This document shows positions 1 to 8,082 of a DNA stretch of 18,821 bases, one piece after another. The translations under genes were made by a program, and so were the position numbers. Source of the DNA: an uncultured bacterium (lineage in GTDB: Bacteria; Patescibacteriota; Minisyncoccia; CAIUEV01); contig CAIUEV010000106.1 of the NCBI GenBank assembly GCA_903898335.1, positions 1 to 18,821 of the forward strand, in the 5' to 3' direction. Below the pieces are notes generated by a model. The model did not search any database. It was not told the DNA's origin and saw nothing but the letters and a program-made list of their open reading frames with translations. How positions within the stretch are numbered: position 1 is the first letter of the stretch; the number at the start of each line of letters is the position of its first letter.

Positions 1-87
1 CGACAGAAAAGACGCTGTAACGGTCAGAAAAAGACCGGCGACTCCTTTCAACTTTCTTTCGTTCTTTAAGTGATTCCTAAAATTCAT
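1..87 (-). CDS. N-terminus of an exported or membrane protein (partial, cut by window edge)
   Basis: The minus strand opens at an ATG at 85-87 and stays open for 29 codons to the window edge. The peptide starts MNFRNHLKNERKLKG and continues with a hydrophobic run (VAGLFLTVTASFLS). A basic stretch followed by a hydrophobic core is what a signal peptide or first membrane segment looks like. It lies 55 bases downstream of the DUF916-like gene on the same strand, so it is probably the next gene of the surface-protein cluster. No Shine-Dalgarno is visible, which is usual in this window. Too little is present to name a family; that it is a gene at all is inferred from the open frame, the signal-like start and the position. 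Confidence 0.5.
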   Translation of the reverse strand, partial: MNFRNHLKNERKLKGVAGLFLTVTASFLS

Positions 88-142
88 TTTTGTTTTTTTA
101 ATCTACCCTGATTTTAAGTTTTTTATTTGAATAAAACAAAAA

Positions 143-1102
143 TTATTTTTTCTTAATCTGAATCTTGAAACTGACTTTTTTACCTACATATCTGATTCCA
201 ACGACCAAAGCGAAAATCGCAATAAAAATCAGCAATAAAATCTTCCATGGAATCACCCAGAAGACGACCGATCGGTTCTCTTTTTTATTGCCATACCCAT
301 CGTCCAAAGTCAATTCGGCTCTGTATTTTCCTATCATTAAAGATTTTCCGTAGGAGACCTGTTTCTGTCTTATCGACTCCGGCAGAACAAAGAATGAATC
401 CACTTCAGCCTCTCCCACTTTTTCATTCAAAATATTGAAAAAATCTATTCGGCCCGAAGGTTTCAAATGGATGTTGCCCCTGTTTTCAAAATCAATTTTC
501 AAACTTATCGGCCCTCTTTCATAAAAATTCTTATCACTGGAAAAATTTTTCAAAGAGCCGTCTTCTCTAACTTCCCCTTTGACTTTAATATAAAACAAAG
601 CGGCTAGCCTTGAAATTATTTTTATATTGCTGGTAACCTCTTTTTTTTGTACCGATTCTTCGGGATTTTTTTTGGAAATTATCACGGCTCCGTACAAACC
701 TCCCGGTCTGGAATTTTTGGGAATTTCTATTGTAATCGGCAACTTTATCTGCTCTCCGTGCTTCAAACTGAATTCCATGGTTTCCGGTTTCAGATAATCT
801 CTCAAAGAAAACATGCTTTTCTCTTTGTCGAGAAAATCAAAAGAAACATCGCTTTCGTTTTTACTGCCCTGAAAATCTTCAACTGTCACCGAGAAGTTTG
901 TTTCCTCGCCCGTCCTGTTGGTTAAAGTTATTTGGCTCTCGGCTCTCTGTCCGGGATCAAGTTCCAATTCGGTTTTTCCGCCGCCAAGGACAAAATCCCC
1001 TTTGTTCTCCGTTTCCGGAATAACTTGAGTCTCAAAAGCCAAAACTTCTCTGACGAGAAATATTTGACAAATTGTAAGCAAACTTAGAATGACTTTTTTC
1101 AT
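143..1102 (-). CDS. DUF916-like (WxL-associated) surface protein with C-terminal membrane anchor
   Basis: 319 residues. The N-terminus is a signal peptide (MKKVILSLLTICQIFL, probable cleavage near residue 22). An extracellular beta-rich region follows, and one membrane segment lies at about 283-304 (IPWKILLLIFIAIFALVV) before a lysine-rich cytoplasmic tail. The first half has features remembered from DUF916/WxL-associated proteins: a 'PGQ..ESQITLTNRTGE' strand pair near 50-67 and a 'RPGGLYGAVIISKK' segment near 132-145. In Gram-positive bacteria such proteins sit with WxL surface proteins and bind peptidoglycan and partner proteins at the cell surface. Here the gene follows an exported anchored protein by 33 bases and precedes another exported product, so a surface-complex operon is likely. 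The start is the ATG at 1102. The family call is from pattern memory and the binding partner is unknown. Confidence 0.7.
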   Translation of the reverse strand: MKKVILSLLTICQIFLVREVLAFETQVIPETENKGDFVLGGGKTELELDPGQRAESQITLTNRTGEETNFSVTVEDFQGSKNESDVSFDFLDKEKSMFSLRDYLKPETMEFSLKHGEQIKLPITIEIPKNSRPGGLYGAVIISKKNPEESVQKKEVTSNIKIISRLAALFYIKVKGEVREDGSLKNFSSDKNFYERGPISLKIDFENRGNIHLKPSGRIDFFNILNEKVGEAEVDSFFVLPESIRQKQVSYGKSLMIGKYRAELTLDDGYGNKKENRSVVFWVIPWKILLLIFIAIFALVVGIRYVGKKVSFKIQIKKK

Positions 1103-1135
1103 ATTTGTTATTTTAAACGAAAAAAATAGACCTCT

Positions 1136-1861
1136 CTAATTATTTCCGGCCGTAACCGTTAGCGTACTGGAATAAGTTCCTTCTTCCAAATAGTTATTGG
1201 CTCCCAGCTCGACTTTAAGCTTGATAGCGGTTTCTTCTCCTCCAATTCCGGTTGCGGAATCACTGTAAGCCAAGGATTCGGTAGTCGGTCCGTTCGGTAC
1301 GTCAAGCCAGCAATGACCGGCCGTGACGCTTCCTCCCGATTGATTACAGGAAGATCCGTCATTTTTAAACTTCTGGACAAAGTCAGCTCCGTAAGAAGGA
1401 GCAAAGCCGAATTCCTTATTTCCCGAACCGACAGATCCCCAATTATAATCGGGAACTCCGCTAACCGACTCTGTGTAGTCATTGATTTCTCTGCCATCCC
1501 CTCCGCCTCCCGTACTCATAAGATTGTTTTTTTTCAAGTTCAAAAAATAACCGGCGGAATTACTGGTAGTCACCGACCAAACGACATCTCCTGAAGTTAA
1601 GCTACCCCCGGATATTCCATAAATGGTACCCAGATCAACATCCGAAGGAGAAGACATTGTTATTTCCGAAGTCAAATTCATAGACACTAAAACGCTGTCA
1701 TCCACAGCGCCGGTCATTCCCGGCTCCAAAGATGGAAACAAGACAAAAATTGTGCAGAGAAAAGAGAGAACGGTAAATAAAAAAACCACGCCGATCGTAA
1801 TCGCCTTGGCTCGATGATATCCCCTTTTCCCTTTTTTTCTATTATTTCTCTTGCCCTTCAT
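1136..1861 (-). CDS. Secreted, N-terminally anchored surface protein (WxL-like beta domain)
   Basis: 241 residues. A very basic N-terminus (MKGKRNNRKKGKRGYHR) is followed by one hydrophobic segment at about 21-43, then a Ser/Thr/Gly-rich exported region with almost no lysine until the middle. Early strands (VLVSMNLTSEITMSS), a 'VVWSVTTSNSAGYFLNLK' strand pair and a closing 'EEGTYSSTLTVTAGNN' resemble beta-sandwich surface proteins often found beside DUF916 proteins; the final strand looks like the end of an immunoglobulin-like or WxL-like fold. Two cysteines around 173-185 could form a disulfide. The gene sits directly upstream of the DUF916-like gene (33-base gap), which supports a joint surface role. 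It starts with ATG at 1861. The exact family is not certain. Confidence 0.6.
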   Translation of the reverse strand: MKGKRNNRKKGKRGYHRAKAITIGVVFLFTVLSFLCTIFVLFPSLEPGMTGAVDDSVLVSMNLTSEITMSSPSDVDLGTIYGISGGSLTSGDVVWSVTTSNSAGYFLNLKKNNLMSTGGGGDGREINDYTESVSGVPDYNWGSVGSGNKEFGFAPSYGADFVQKFKNDGSSCNQSGGSVTAGHCWLDVPNGPTTESLAYSDSATGIGGEETAIKLKVELGANNYLEEGTYSSTLTVTAGNN

Positions 1862-1895
1862 CTATTTTTTTCTTTTTAAGAACCCACGATAAAAA

Positions 1896-1925
1896 TTGCC
1901 AAGACACTAAAAACATGGCTTTAAT
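1896..1925 (+). promoter_or_regulatory. Candidate sigma70-type promoter for the 84-residue exported protein
   Basis: In the 86-base gap between two divergent genes there is TTGCCA (1896-1901), an 18-base spacer and TTTAAT (1920-1925), each matching the consensus hexamer at five of six bases. Transcription would begin about 16 bases before the ATG at 1948. A weaker opposed pair (TTGGCA / TTAAAA, spacer 17) overlaps on the other strand and could serve the surface operon. Confidence 0.4.
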
Positions 1926-1947
1926 GTCTGATTATTAAAAGATTACC

Positions 1948-2202
1948 ATGTTTAATCATACCTCAAAAAAATTTTGGTCGTCAACATTTTCCGTTTCAAT
2001 TTTTTTTCTATTGATAGTTGTATTTTCATTCCCTTTTTGGGAGCCGTCGGTAACTTCCGCCAACGAAGTTCAAACCAAAATCTCTCTCCAAATAGCTCAT
2101 GAAATATCTTCCGAGGAAAACGAAAAACTGGCCACCTCTTTAGAGGATATCTACTCCACGAAGATCAACCGGAATGTCTCACTCGTCTTAACGGATTATT
2201 AA
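1948..2202 (+). CDS. Small exported protein, possibly a remnant of a surface beta protein
   Basis: 84 residues. The N-terminus (MFNHTSKKFWSSTFSVSIFF) leads into a strong hydrophobic core and an alanine-type cleavage site near residue 38 (VTSANE), leaving a mature peptide of only about 46 residues. Its start, VQTKISLQIAHEIS, resembles the early strands of the surface protein encoded just across the divergent gap (VSMNLTSEIT), after which the resemblance ends. It could be a genuine small secreted protein or a truncated copy of such a surface protein. The stop overlaps the end of the convergent regulator gene by four bases. A promoter-like pair lies upstream. The signal peptide makes a chance frame less likely, but no family is recognised. 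Confidence 0.45.
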   Translation: MFNHTSKKFWSSTFSVSIFFLLIVVFSFPFWEPSVTSANEVQTKISLQIAHEISSEENEKLATSLEDIYSTKINRNVSLVLTDY

Positions 2203-3104
2203 GGCCAAAGAATCAGAAAAATCAGTCCGGCCGCCACCAACAACAGAAGAACGATAACCGCCGTCAATATTTTGCTGGTGGCGTCGTTGCCTTCCTCCGG
2301 TCGTTCCTCTCTTTCAAAGGGAAAGTAGTTGTAAGATTCATTGAGAAAATTATCTTTTTCAATCGGAGCGATTTTTGAATTGTCAATATCCGAATTATCC
2401 ACCTTCGAAACAATATTTCTCCTGTCCAGATCTATCGATTTACCACTTACGCCCCCCTTGGTCTCTTTAGAGATTCTCTTTACCGGTATCGAAAACATAT
2501 CGTCCGAGCTTATTTCGTAGTCAGATTCAGCCTCTTCAACCTTGCCTTTCTTCTTCCCTTCCTGAACCTCATTCGCCGTGTTTATAAGCCTACCTAAGTC
2601 CATAATCAGCTTTTCCGACAAATCCTCCGTTTCCTTTCTTTCTTTCTCCAAAACATTCGCCGGTATGGAACTGACGGGCTCTCTATAAGCGGCAAAACCT
2701 CTTTTCAGCTTTCTTTGTTTCTCTCTGATCTCCGTCAGCACCTCCTCCAACTCCTTCTGAACCTCGTCAAAAATAGTGTCTTGGTCCGTCCTTAATTTAA
2801 CTTTTTTTATCACCGGCGATTTTTTAGTTGAAACCTCTGTTTTTACCGTAGCAGCTTTTTCCTGATAAAGCTTTCTCAAGTGATTATTTCGCAAAGCACG
2901 GCTTTCTTTCTTCTCTGTCTCAAAAATTTTCAGATTGCCCACGGTTGAGTACCAATTTTTGTTATGCTTTCGCGCCTTTAGCTTTCCCTGTCTCGCCATA
3001 AGAGAAAGATACCCTTTTTTATATTTGGTCATCTCAGCCAATTCTGAAATTAAAAGCCACTCTTCTCTTTTGGCTATCTCTCCTTTTGACTTGGAATTGA
3101 CCAT
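2199..3104 (-). CDS. Tail-anchored DNA-binding protein (MerR/excisionase-type helix-turn-helix)
   Basis: 301 residues in three parts. Residues about 16-56 form a helix-turn-helix of the MerR/excisionase type: LLISELAEMTKYKK is the first helix pair and GYLSLMARQGKLKARK the recognition helix and wing. A lysine-rich linker follows, with a likely coiled coil around 107-137 (EVQKELEEVLTEIREKQRK) and a long polar, probably disordered stretch. The C-terminus is a single membrane segment at about 279-299 (ILTAVIVLLLLVAAGLIFLI) with only a couple of residues beyond it. The DNA-binding part would therefore be cytoplasmic and tethered to the inner face of the membrane. The gene follows the PBP2 and PAP2 genes on the same strand but has its own promoter. 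Whether it acts as a transcription factor, a RodZ-like scaffold or a nucleoid tether is open. Confidence 0.65.
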   Translation of the reverse strand: MVNSKSKGEIAKREEWLLISELAEMTKYKKGYLSLMARQGKLKARKHNKNWYSTVGNLKIFETEKKESRALRNNHLRKLYQEKAATVKTEVSTKKSPVIKKVKLRTDQDTIFDEVQKELEEVLTEIREKQRKLKRGFAAYREPVSSIPANVLEKERKETEDLSEKLIMDLGRLINTANEVQEGKKKGKVEEAESDYEISSDDMFSIPVKRISKETKGGVSGKSIDLDRRNIVSKVDNSDIDNSKIAPIEKDNFLNESYNYFPFEREERPEEGNDATSKILTAVIVLLLLVAAGLIFLILWP

Positions 3105-3165
3105 CTTTTTTTGTTTTAATGTTTAATTTTATTGAAAATAACCGAATCGAATATTTTACATTCTA

Positions 3166-3194
3166 AAGATACTTATCGGTTTACTATTTGTCAA
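3166..3194 (-). promoter_or_regulatory. Sigma70-type promoter for the tail-anchored regulator
   Basis: Reading the minus strand, a perfect TTGACA (3194 down to 3189) is followed by a 17-base spacer and TATCTT (3171 down to 3166). Transcription would start near 3159, about 55 bases before the ATG at 3104. It lies just past the stop codon of the PAP2-LssY gene, so the regulator can be expressed separately from the cell-wall genes upstream. Confidence 0.55.
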
Positions 3195-3200
3195 ATTTTT

Positions 3201-4754
3201 TTATTTTTTAGTTTCCAGAAAAATAACTTCGGCCTTCCCGTCGGTAAAGAAAAGATCTCCGCTTTGATTTGTCCCGAGGCTGGGTTTGACTGCCTGAATA
3301 GTTTCCATTTTTTCAACCGACTTCGAACTCTGAAGATCTTCTCTGATTATTTGTCTTTCATTGTCAATCGCCGGATCAATTTTATGCACCGGCAGAAAAA
3401 CGCTTGAACCCATGTTGATAGTCGTGTCAAAATGAGCCGTTGCAAACCAAATGCGACCGTCTTCCCGGCCTTTTTCAGCGATAAACCTGCCGGTATCCCA
3501 AAAATGGATGTGATGTCTTTCTCTAATGGAATTCGCCTCTGTCGGCTTTTCAAAAGATATTTTATTGGGAACGGCTCTCCAAATCGAAGGCACTCCGGGA
3601 GCTTCGGGATAGGGGGAATTCGTTAGCATTGAATAAACGTTTTTCTTCAGGCTCTTTCCGTTAAGAGGATCGCAGGCAAACCAACCGATCTTTTTGAAGG
3701 CCTTGAATAAATCGTCCTGACTCCCGATAACAATAATATGGATCGGCTCCATCGAATCACCCGATATTTTTTCGCTCATTTTCGGCAAACCCATAAAAGG
3801 ATCTTTCGTGAACTCCTCTTCGGAAACGGAAATACTGCCCGAATCAACACTCGGTCGAGGTTTTATCTTTTCATTTGATTTTTGATTGTAAAAAAAATAA
3901 ACCGTAATCAGCCAAACCGACAGCAACACCGCGGAAGCGATTTTAAGCTTTCGGCTGGCAAATCTTAGTTTGCTTTTAGGTTTCGGATCGCTTTTTCTTC
4001 TTATTTCAAAAAATGTTATAACTAAATTAACCCAAGCGATACCTGAAACTAAGCCCGCAAAAACATCGGAGGCCCAATGAACCCCAAGATAAACCCTGGA
4101 AGCTCCAATCAACATTATTGATATCGTTAGAATGAATAAAATCGGCAACTTTACTCGCCTTCTTTTAACTCCCCTAAAGATAAAATAACAAATCATGCCG
4201 TAGAAAGAAACGGCCGTAAAAGCATGGCTGCTAGGAAAGCTGAAGCCGGTCTCCTTTAATAAAGCCAGGTCTATCGGCGGTCTCGGCCTTTCAATGGAAT
4301 TCTTGAGAAAATAAACCAGCACTTCTCCAAACAGAAGAGATACTCCCAAGCTTATCGTGTAATACCATCTTTTAATCATAAAAAGAATCAGCGCGACCGA
4401 AATCGACCCAACAATCACCACCTCTTTCTTACCGAAAGTGGTCACCAAAATCATCAATTCATCCAGAGTCGGATTTCTAAATTCTTTTATCACATTAAGG
4501 ATTCGGAGATCGGTCATCACCCAAACGTCTTGAGCAAAAAAACCGTTAAGGGCAACCAGAAAAAGATATATAAAAATGAAAAAAACCAATATGCCTATAG
4601 TCAAACCAAGCCCCATTTTTTCATCTGGAGTTAATCGTTTTTTAATAAAAGAAAAAGTTTTAGGAAACCGATTTTTCACTTTAATAAGCTCTTTGTCTTG
4701 TTTTATGCCCTCGCCGGCCGATTTGAATATCGATTTAATAACTCTAAAAACCAT
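3201..4754 (-). CDS. PAP2-family lipid phosphatase fused to an LssY_C domain
   Basis: 517 residues. After a basic cytoplasmic start, several membrane segments (first near 48-70) carry the three PAP2 phosphatase signatures: KNSIERPRP at 151-159 (K-x6-RP), PSSH at 174-177 and SRVYLGVHWASD at 219-230, with the catalytic histidines 177 and 226. A last membrane segment at about 272-289 leads to a soluble domain at about 337-475 matching the LssY C-terminal family: IIVIGSQDDLFKAFKKIGW, the RERHHIHFW motif at 411-419, and the HKIDPAIDNER segment. PAP2 membrane enzymes typically dephosphorylate lipid phosphates such as undecaprenyl diphosphate or phosphatidate, and neighbouring PBP2 and MreD-like genes favour an undecaprenyl-lipid role (inference). 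The LssY_C function is unknown. It follows PBP2 by 76 bases. Confidence 0.88.
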   Translation of the reverse strand: MVFRVIKSIFKSAGEGIKQDKELIKVKNRFPKTFSFIKKRLTPDEKMGLGLTIGILVFFIFIYLFLVALNGFFAQDVWVMTDLRILNVIKEFRNPTLDELMILVTTFGKKEVVIVGSISVALILFMIKRWYYTISLGVSLLFGEVLVYFLKNSIERPRPPIDLALLKETGFSFPSSHAFTAVSFYGMICYFIFRGVKRRRVKLPILFILTISIMLIGASRVYLGVHWASDVFAGLVSGIAWVNLVITFFEIRRKSDPKPKSKLRFASRKLKIASAVLLSVWLITVYFFYNQKSNEKIKPRPSVDSGSISVSEEEFTKDPFMGLPKMSEKISGDSMEPIHIIVIGSQDDLFKAFKKIGWFACDPLNGKSLKKNVYSMLTNSPYPEAPGVPSIWRAVPNKISFEKPTEANSIRERHHIHFWDTGRFIAEKGREDGRIWFATAHFDTTINMGSSVFLPVHKIDPAIDNERQIIREDLQSSKSVEKMETIQAVKPSLGTNQSGDLFFTDGKAEVIFLETKK

Positions 4755-4830
4755 GTGCTTTTTTGATGTAAATTATTTTCCTTTCTATCTTCAAAGATTT
4801 TTTTTCTTTGGTAAAGAATAATAAAAAAAA

Positions 4831-6768
4831 TCAGTTCTGCTCCTCATGCAATTGTCTGGTTTTGCTGAAATAAGCCTCCAACACCCGATAAACAACCGGG
4901 ATGGCGGTATCATACCCTTCCCCTCCCTTTTCGACCATCGCCGTCACCACTATTTCCGGATTTTCCACCGGAGCAAATCCGACAAACCAGGCATGATATT
5001 TTTCCTCTTCTCCCGTTTGAGCCGTTCCCGTTTTACCGCCGATGGTCACTCCGTATTTTTTTTCCAAGTCTTGAAGCGATCTGGCTGAACCGCTTGATGA
5101 TGTAACAGTTTCCTTCATAGCGTACTTGACCTCGTTTAGATTCTTTTCAGCAGCTAAATTTTCCCTAATAATCTCCGGAGATTCTTCTTTGAAGACACCG
5201 GTGTCCTCTCCCGTTGAGTTTTTCCCCTGTTCAACATAATCCAAAAGCTTTGGTCTAAACAATTTTCCACCGTTCACGATGGCCGATATGTAACTGCTAA
5301 TCTGAATAGGCGTCGTCAGAAGATCTCCTTGGCCGATAGAAACATGATAAGTGTCCCCGATATACCAAGGTTCTTTTTTGGTTGTTTTTTTCCAGTCAGG
5401 ATCCGGCACCAATCCGGATCTTTCCTGTGGGATGTCGATACCCAGTTTTTCTCCCATACCAAACAATGTCGCATAATTTTTTATTAAGTCCTGCCCCAGA
5501 CCTTTTTTATCTCCATAACCGCCCCCGATAATATAAAAATAGGGGTTGACCGATTCGGCAATCGCTTTTTTCAGATCCGAGGGACCGTGAAATTTCCAAT
5601 CTCTGAAGTGCCAAGATCCGACCTGAATTGATTCCGGACAATTTATCACCTCATTCTCGGTTATAATCCCCTTCTCAAGTGCCGCCAAAGCGACCAACGG
5701 CTTAAAGGTTGATCCGGGAGGATAAATACCTCCAATGGCTCGGTTAAAAAGAGGCTTGTCCGTTCTTTCGGTAATTTCTTTAAATTTTTCCGAGCTTATT
5801 TTATTGATAAATTCATTATTATCAAAGGAAGGATAGTTGGCCAGAACCAAAACGCTTCCATCTCTGGGGTCCAAAGCGACTACCGAACCTCCGTCCGCCT
5901 CCTTTTTTTGTTTCTGATCGTTAAGACCGTCAAAAGCCGCATTCTGTAGGTCCATATCCAAAGAAAGAACCAAACTTTTTCCAATTCGAGGATTTTCCGT
6001 CCTCAAAAAGCGAGTGGTTTCTCCTTTGGAATTGACTTCTAGTTGCCGCCCGCCCTTCTCCCCTTTAAGAAAGTTTTCATATGTCTGTTCGATCCCTTCC
6101 TTGCCTATCATATCAGTGAGCCCATGTTCCCTACTCTCCTTCAGCTCGGCTTCATTAATCTTGCCGATATATCCCATTATATGAGCAACTTTTTCTCTTT
6201 CGGGATAGAATCTTTTCGCTTTTTTATCCAAAATAAACCCGGGCCAGTTAACCGTTTTTATTTCCGCTTTCAAAGCTTCTTCTCGACTTAAATTCTCCTT
6301 TATAACCACCGGTACGAATGATTCTTTTTTCTCCGCCAAAAATTTAGATCTGACCTCATCCGCGTTAATATGCAAAAAATCGGCTACCTGACGGAACTCT
6401 TTTTCTCGACTTTCCTCATTTTCATCAATAAGGGCGGGAATTAAAGAAAAATCAAACTGGGGAATATTGGTCGCTAAAATTTTATGATTTCTATCGTAAA
6501 TCACTCCTCTGGGAGCGGAAATCGGCACCCTTCTGATCCGATTATTTTCTGACTGTTGAGTGTAATAACCGTACTTAAAAACCTGCAAATAAGTAAGCCT
6601 GGCCAAAAGACCAAACATCACAAAAATCAGAGCAAAAACCAGCCAGCCCAAGTTCTGTTTCTCGGAAATTTCCTCCTCCCCTTCCCCTCTCCAACCGGTC
6701 TCAAAATAACCGCTAAGTTCAATTTCCCCGGAGATTTTTTTCTTTTTTCCTCTCTTTGAAAAAATCAA
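4831..6768 (-). CDS. mrdA: Penicillin-binding protein 2 (peptidoglycan DD-transpeptidase)
   Basis: 645 residues, the usual length. A short cytoplasmic tail and one membrane segment (about 40-62) lead into the PBP dimerisation region, starting RRVPISAPRGVIYDRN at 79-94. The transpeptidase domain has all three active-site motifs: STFK at 353-356 (nucleophile Ser353), SVN at 406-408 and KTGTAQTG at 579-586. PBP2 cross-links lateral-wall peptidoglycan with RodA in the elongation complex; no rodA gene is in view. Upstream is an MreD-like gene 37 bases away, matching the common mreD-mrdA order. The only in-frame start upstream of the membrane segment appears to be TTG at 6766-6768; an in-frame TAA lies four codons further up and the next methionine is residue 50, already inside the membrane segment. 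A rare start codon therefore seems real and may lower expression. Confidence 0.95.
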   Translation of the reverse strand: MIFSKRGKKKKISGEIELSGYFETGWRGEGEEEISEKQNLGWLVFALIFVMFGLLARLTYLQVFKYGYYTQQSENNRIRRVPISAPRGVIYDRNHKILATNIPQFDFSLIPALIDENEESREKEFRQVADFLHINADEVRSKFLAEKKESFVPVVIKENLSREEALKAEIKTVNWPGFILDKKAKRFYPEREKVAHIMGYIGKINEAELKESREHGLTDMIGKEGIEQTYENFLKGEKGGRQLEVNSKGETTRFLRTENPRIGKSLVLSLDMDLQNAAFDGLNDQKQKKEADGGSVVALDPRDGSVLVLANYPSFDNNEFINKISSEKFKEITERTDKPLFNRAIGGIYPPGSTFKPLVALAALEKGIITENEVINCPESIQVGSWHFRDWKFHGPSDLKKAIAESVNPYFYIIGGGYGDKKGLGQDLIKNYATLFGMGEKLGIDIPQERSGLVPDPDWKKTTKKEPWYIGDTYHVSIGQGDLLTTPIQISSYISAIVNGGKLFRPKLLDYVEQGKNSTGEDTGVFKEESPEIIRENLAAEKNLNEVKYAMKETVTSSSGSARSLQDLEKKYGVTIGGKTGTAQTGEEEKYHAWFVGFAPVENPEIVVTAMVEKGGEGYDTAIPVVYRVLEAYFSKTRQLHEEQN

Positions 6769-6805
6769 GAAAAATAATTAAAATTTATTAATCGAAATTT
6801 GAATT

Positions 6806-7297
6806 TTACCTTATTTTTTTCGCTTCTGCTCTTTTGTAATAGTGATTCCAGACGATCCAAACAAAAACAAAAGACATTCCCGACCTCAACCAAAAAACAG
6901 ACTCTATTCCATAACCTAAAACGAATTCATTGATAATAATTTGCAAGAAAAAAAAGATCGTTAAGTTTAAGAGCATCAGTATAAATCCCTCTTTGGCTCT
7001 AAAAACCCACTCGCTCCTGACAAGAAAACTTTTTCTCATGAAGTAACCGAGAATAAAATAAGGCAAGACCATCCAAAGACTGTCGATTTTAAAATTGAAA
7101 ATGCTCAATCCAATGATTATGGGCAGCCAAAATAAAGCACCACCCTCTTTTGGATCTCTGGCGCCGGAATGGAAATCCAAAAACCAAAAATAGATAAAAA
7201 CCAGAACAAAATCGCCCGCCCAATAAGGCAATATCGATCCTTCAAGCAGAACCAGAACGGCTAAGAACAAGCTTTTTTGTACAATCGATCTCAACAT
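6806..7297 (-). CDS. MreD-like small polytopic membrane protein
   Basis: 163 residues, nearly all hydrophobic, with about five predicted membrane segments and a basic C-terminus (NHYYKRAEAKKIR). Length, topology and an early 'GSILPYW' region after the first segment fit MreD, the membrane subunit of the rod-shape complex. The strongest support is position: it stands 37 bases before the PBP2 gene on the same strand, as mreD does in many bacteria. No mreB or mreC is visible here. MreD sequences are poorly conserved, so this is a context-based call; an unrelated small membrane protein cannot be excluded. Confidence 0.55.
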   Translation of the reverse strand: MLRSIVQKSLFLAVLVLLEGSILPYWAGDFVLVFIYFWFLDFHSGARDPKEGGALFWLPIIIGLSIFNFKIDSLWMVLPYFILGYFMRKSFLVRSEWVFRAKEGFILMLLNLTIFFFLQIIINEFVLGYGIESVFWLRSGMSFVFVWIVWNHYYKRAEAKKIR

Positions 7298-7319
7298 ATA
7301 AACGGGCTAATCAAATAAT

Positions 7320-8006
7320 CTAATTATGGATTTCATAAATAACATCTTTTCTTTCGACTATCAACTTCCACTTTTTCTTTTCCGCTTCTCTCTTTAAGGT
7401 TTTGTCCGGATTGAAAGCGATCGGATTTTTAACTATTTTAAGAAAACCGATGTCCGATTCCGTGTCTCCGATACCGTATGAATTTCGCAAATCGTAGCCC
7501 GTTTCTTCCAAAAACCTTTTCAAAGCTTTCTCCTTGTCAACCACCGGAGCGTACTCTTCCTTCCCGGTATAGATTCCGTCTTTTATTTCGAAGACTGTTC
7601 CAAAAGCGTAATCAAATTTTAAATACTTGTTGAATTCTCTCACTATTTCGTCGGGTGACCCGGAAATCGCTACCGTAAGATGGGTTTTTCTCAGTTTTGT
7701 AAAAAGTTTGGAAGTGTAAATAAAAAGGCGACCGTGATGAAATTTGGCTACCTTTTTCGCCACCTCGGAAACCTGATCCGGTGAACACCCCTTTATATTT
7801 TTCTTATACAACTTTACCAGAATTTGCCTGTAAATTTCGTAGCTGGATTTGTTCTCCAACCACCTTCGATAGTATTTAACCAGTTTGTCTCGTTCTTCTC
7901 TCGGGAATATTCCCTGCCAAGAAAGGCCTTCCAGCAGCTCAAATTGGAGATTTTTTCTAAAAATCGTACCGTCAATGTCAAAAATAGCGATCGGTTTTTT
8001 CTTCAT
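7320..8006 (-). CDS. HAD-superfamily phosphatase, subclass IB (SerB-like)
   Basis: 228 residues from the ATG at 8006. A GTG two codons upstream (8012) is also open, but AAGGTG sits a few bases before the ATG and makes it the better start. Haloacid-dehalogenase motifs are complete: DIDGT at 10-14 (nucleophile Asp10 and general acid Asp12), SGS at 115-117, Lys158 in DKEKALK, and GDTESD at 180-185 for magnesium binding. The alpha-helical cap between motif I and II places it in subclass IB with phosphoserine phosphatase and related lipid or sugar-phosphate phosphatases. The substrate cannot be read from sequence. It heads the MreD-like and PBP2 genes (22-base gap to the next gene), so a phosphorylated envelope precursor is possible but unproven. 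Confidence 0.85.
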   Translation of the reverse strand: MKKKPIAIFDIDGTIFRKNLQFELLEGLSWQGIFPREERDKLVKYYRRWLENKSSYEIYRQILVKLYKKNIKGCSPDQVSEVAKKVAKFHHGRLFIYTSKLFTKLRKTHLTVAISGSPDEIVREFNKYLKFDYAFGTVFEIKDGIYTGKEEYAPVVDKEKALKRFLEETGYDLRNSYGIGDTESDIGFLKIVKNPIAFNPDKTLKREAEKKKWKLIVERKDVIYEIHN

Positions 8007-8041
8007 TTTCACCTTTTTAATTTTTAAAGCTAGGACTTTTT

Positions 8042-8070
8042 ATTATACTTTCTCTAATCAATTGGGTAAA
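8042..8070 (-). promoter_or_regulatory. Sigma70-type promoter for the HAD / MreD-like / PBP2 operon
   Basis: On the minus strand TTTACC (8070 down to 8065), a 17-base spacer and a perfect TATAAT (8047 down to 8042) lie just after the lspA stop codon. Transcription would start near 8035, about 29 bases before the ATG at 8006. The tight spacing of the following genes suggests this promoter drives the HAD, MreD-like and PBP2 genes and perhaps the PAP2 gene. Confidence 0.5.
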
Positions 8071-8082
8071 TAATCTTACCGC

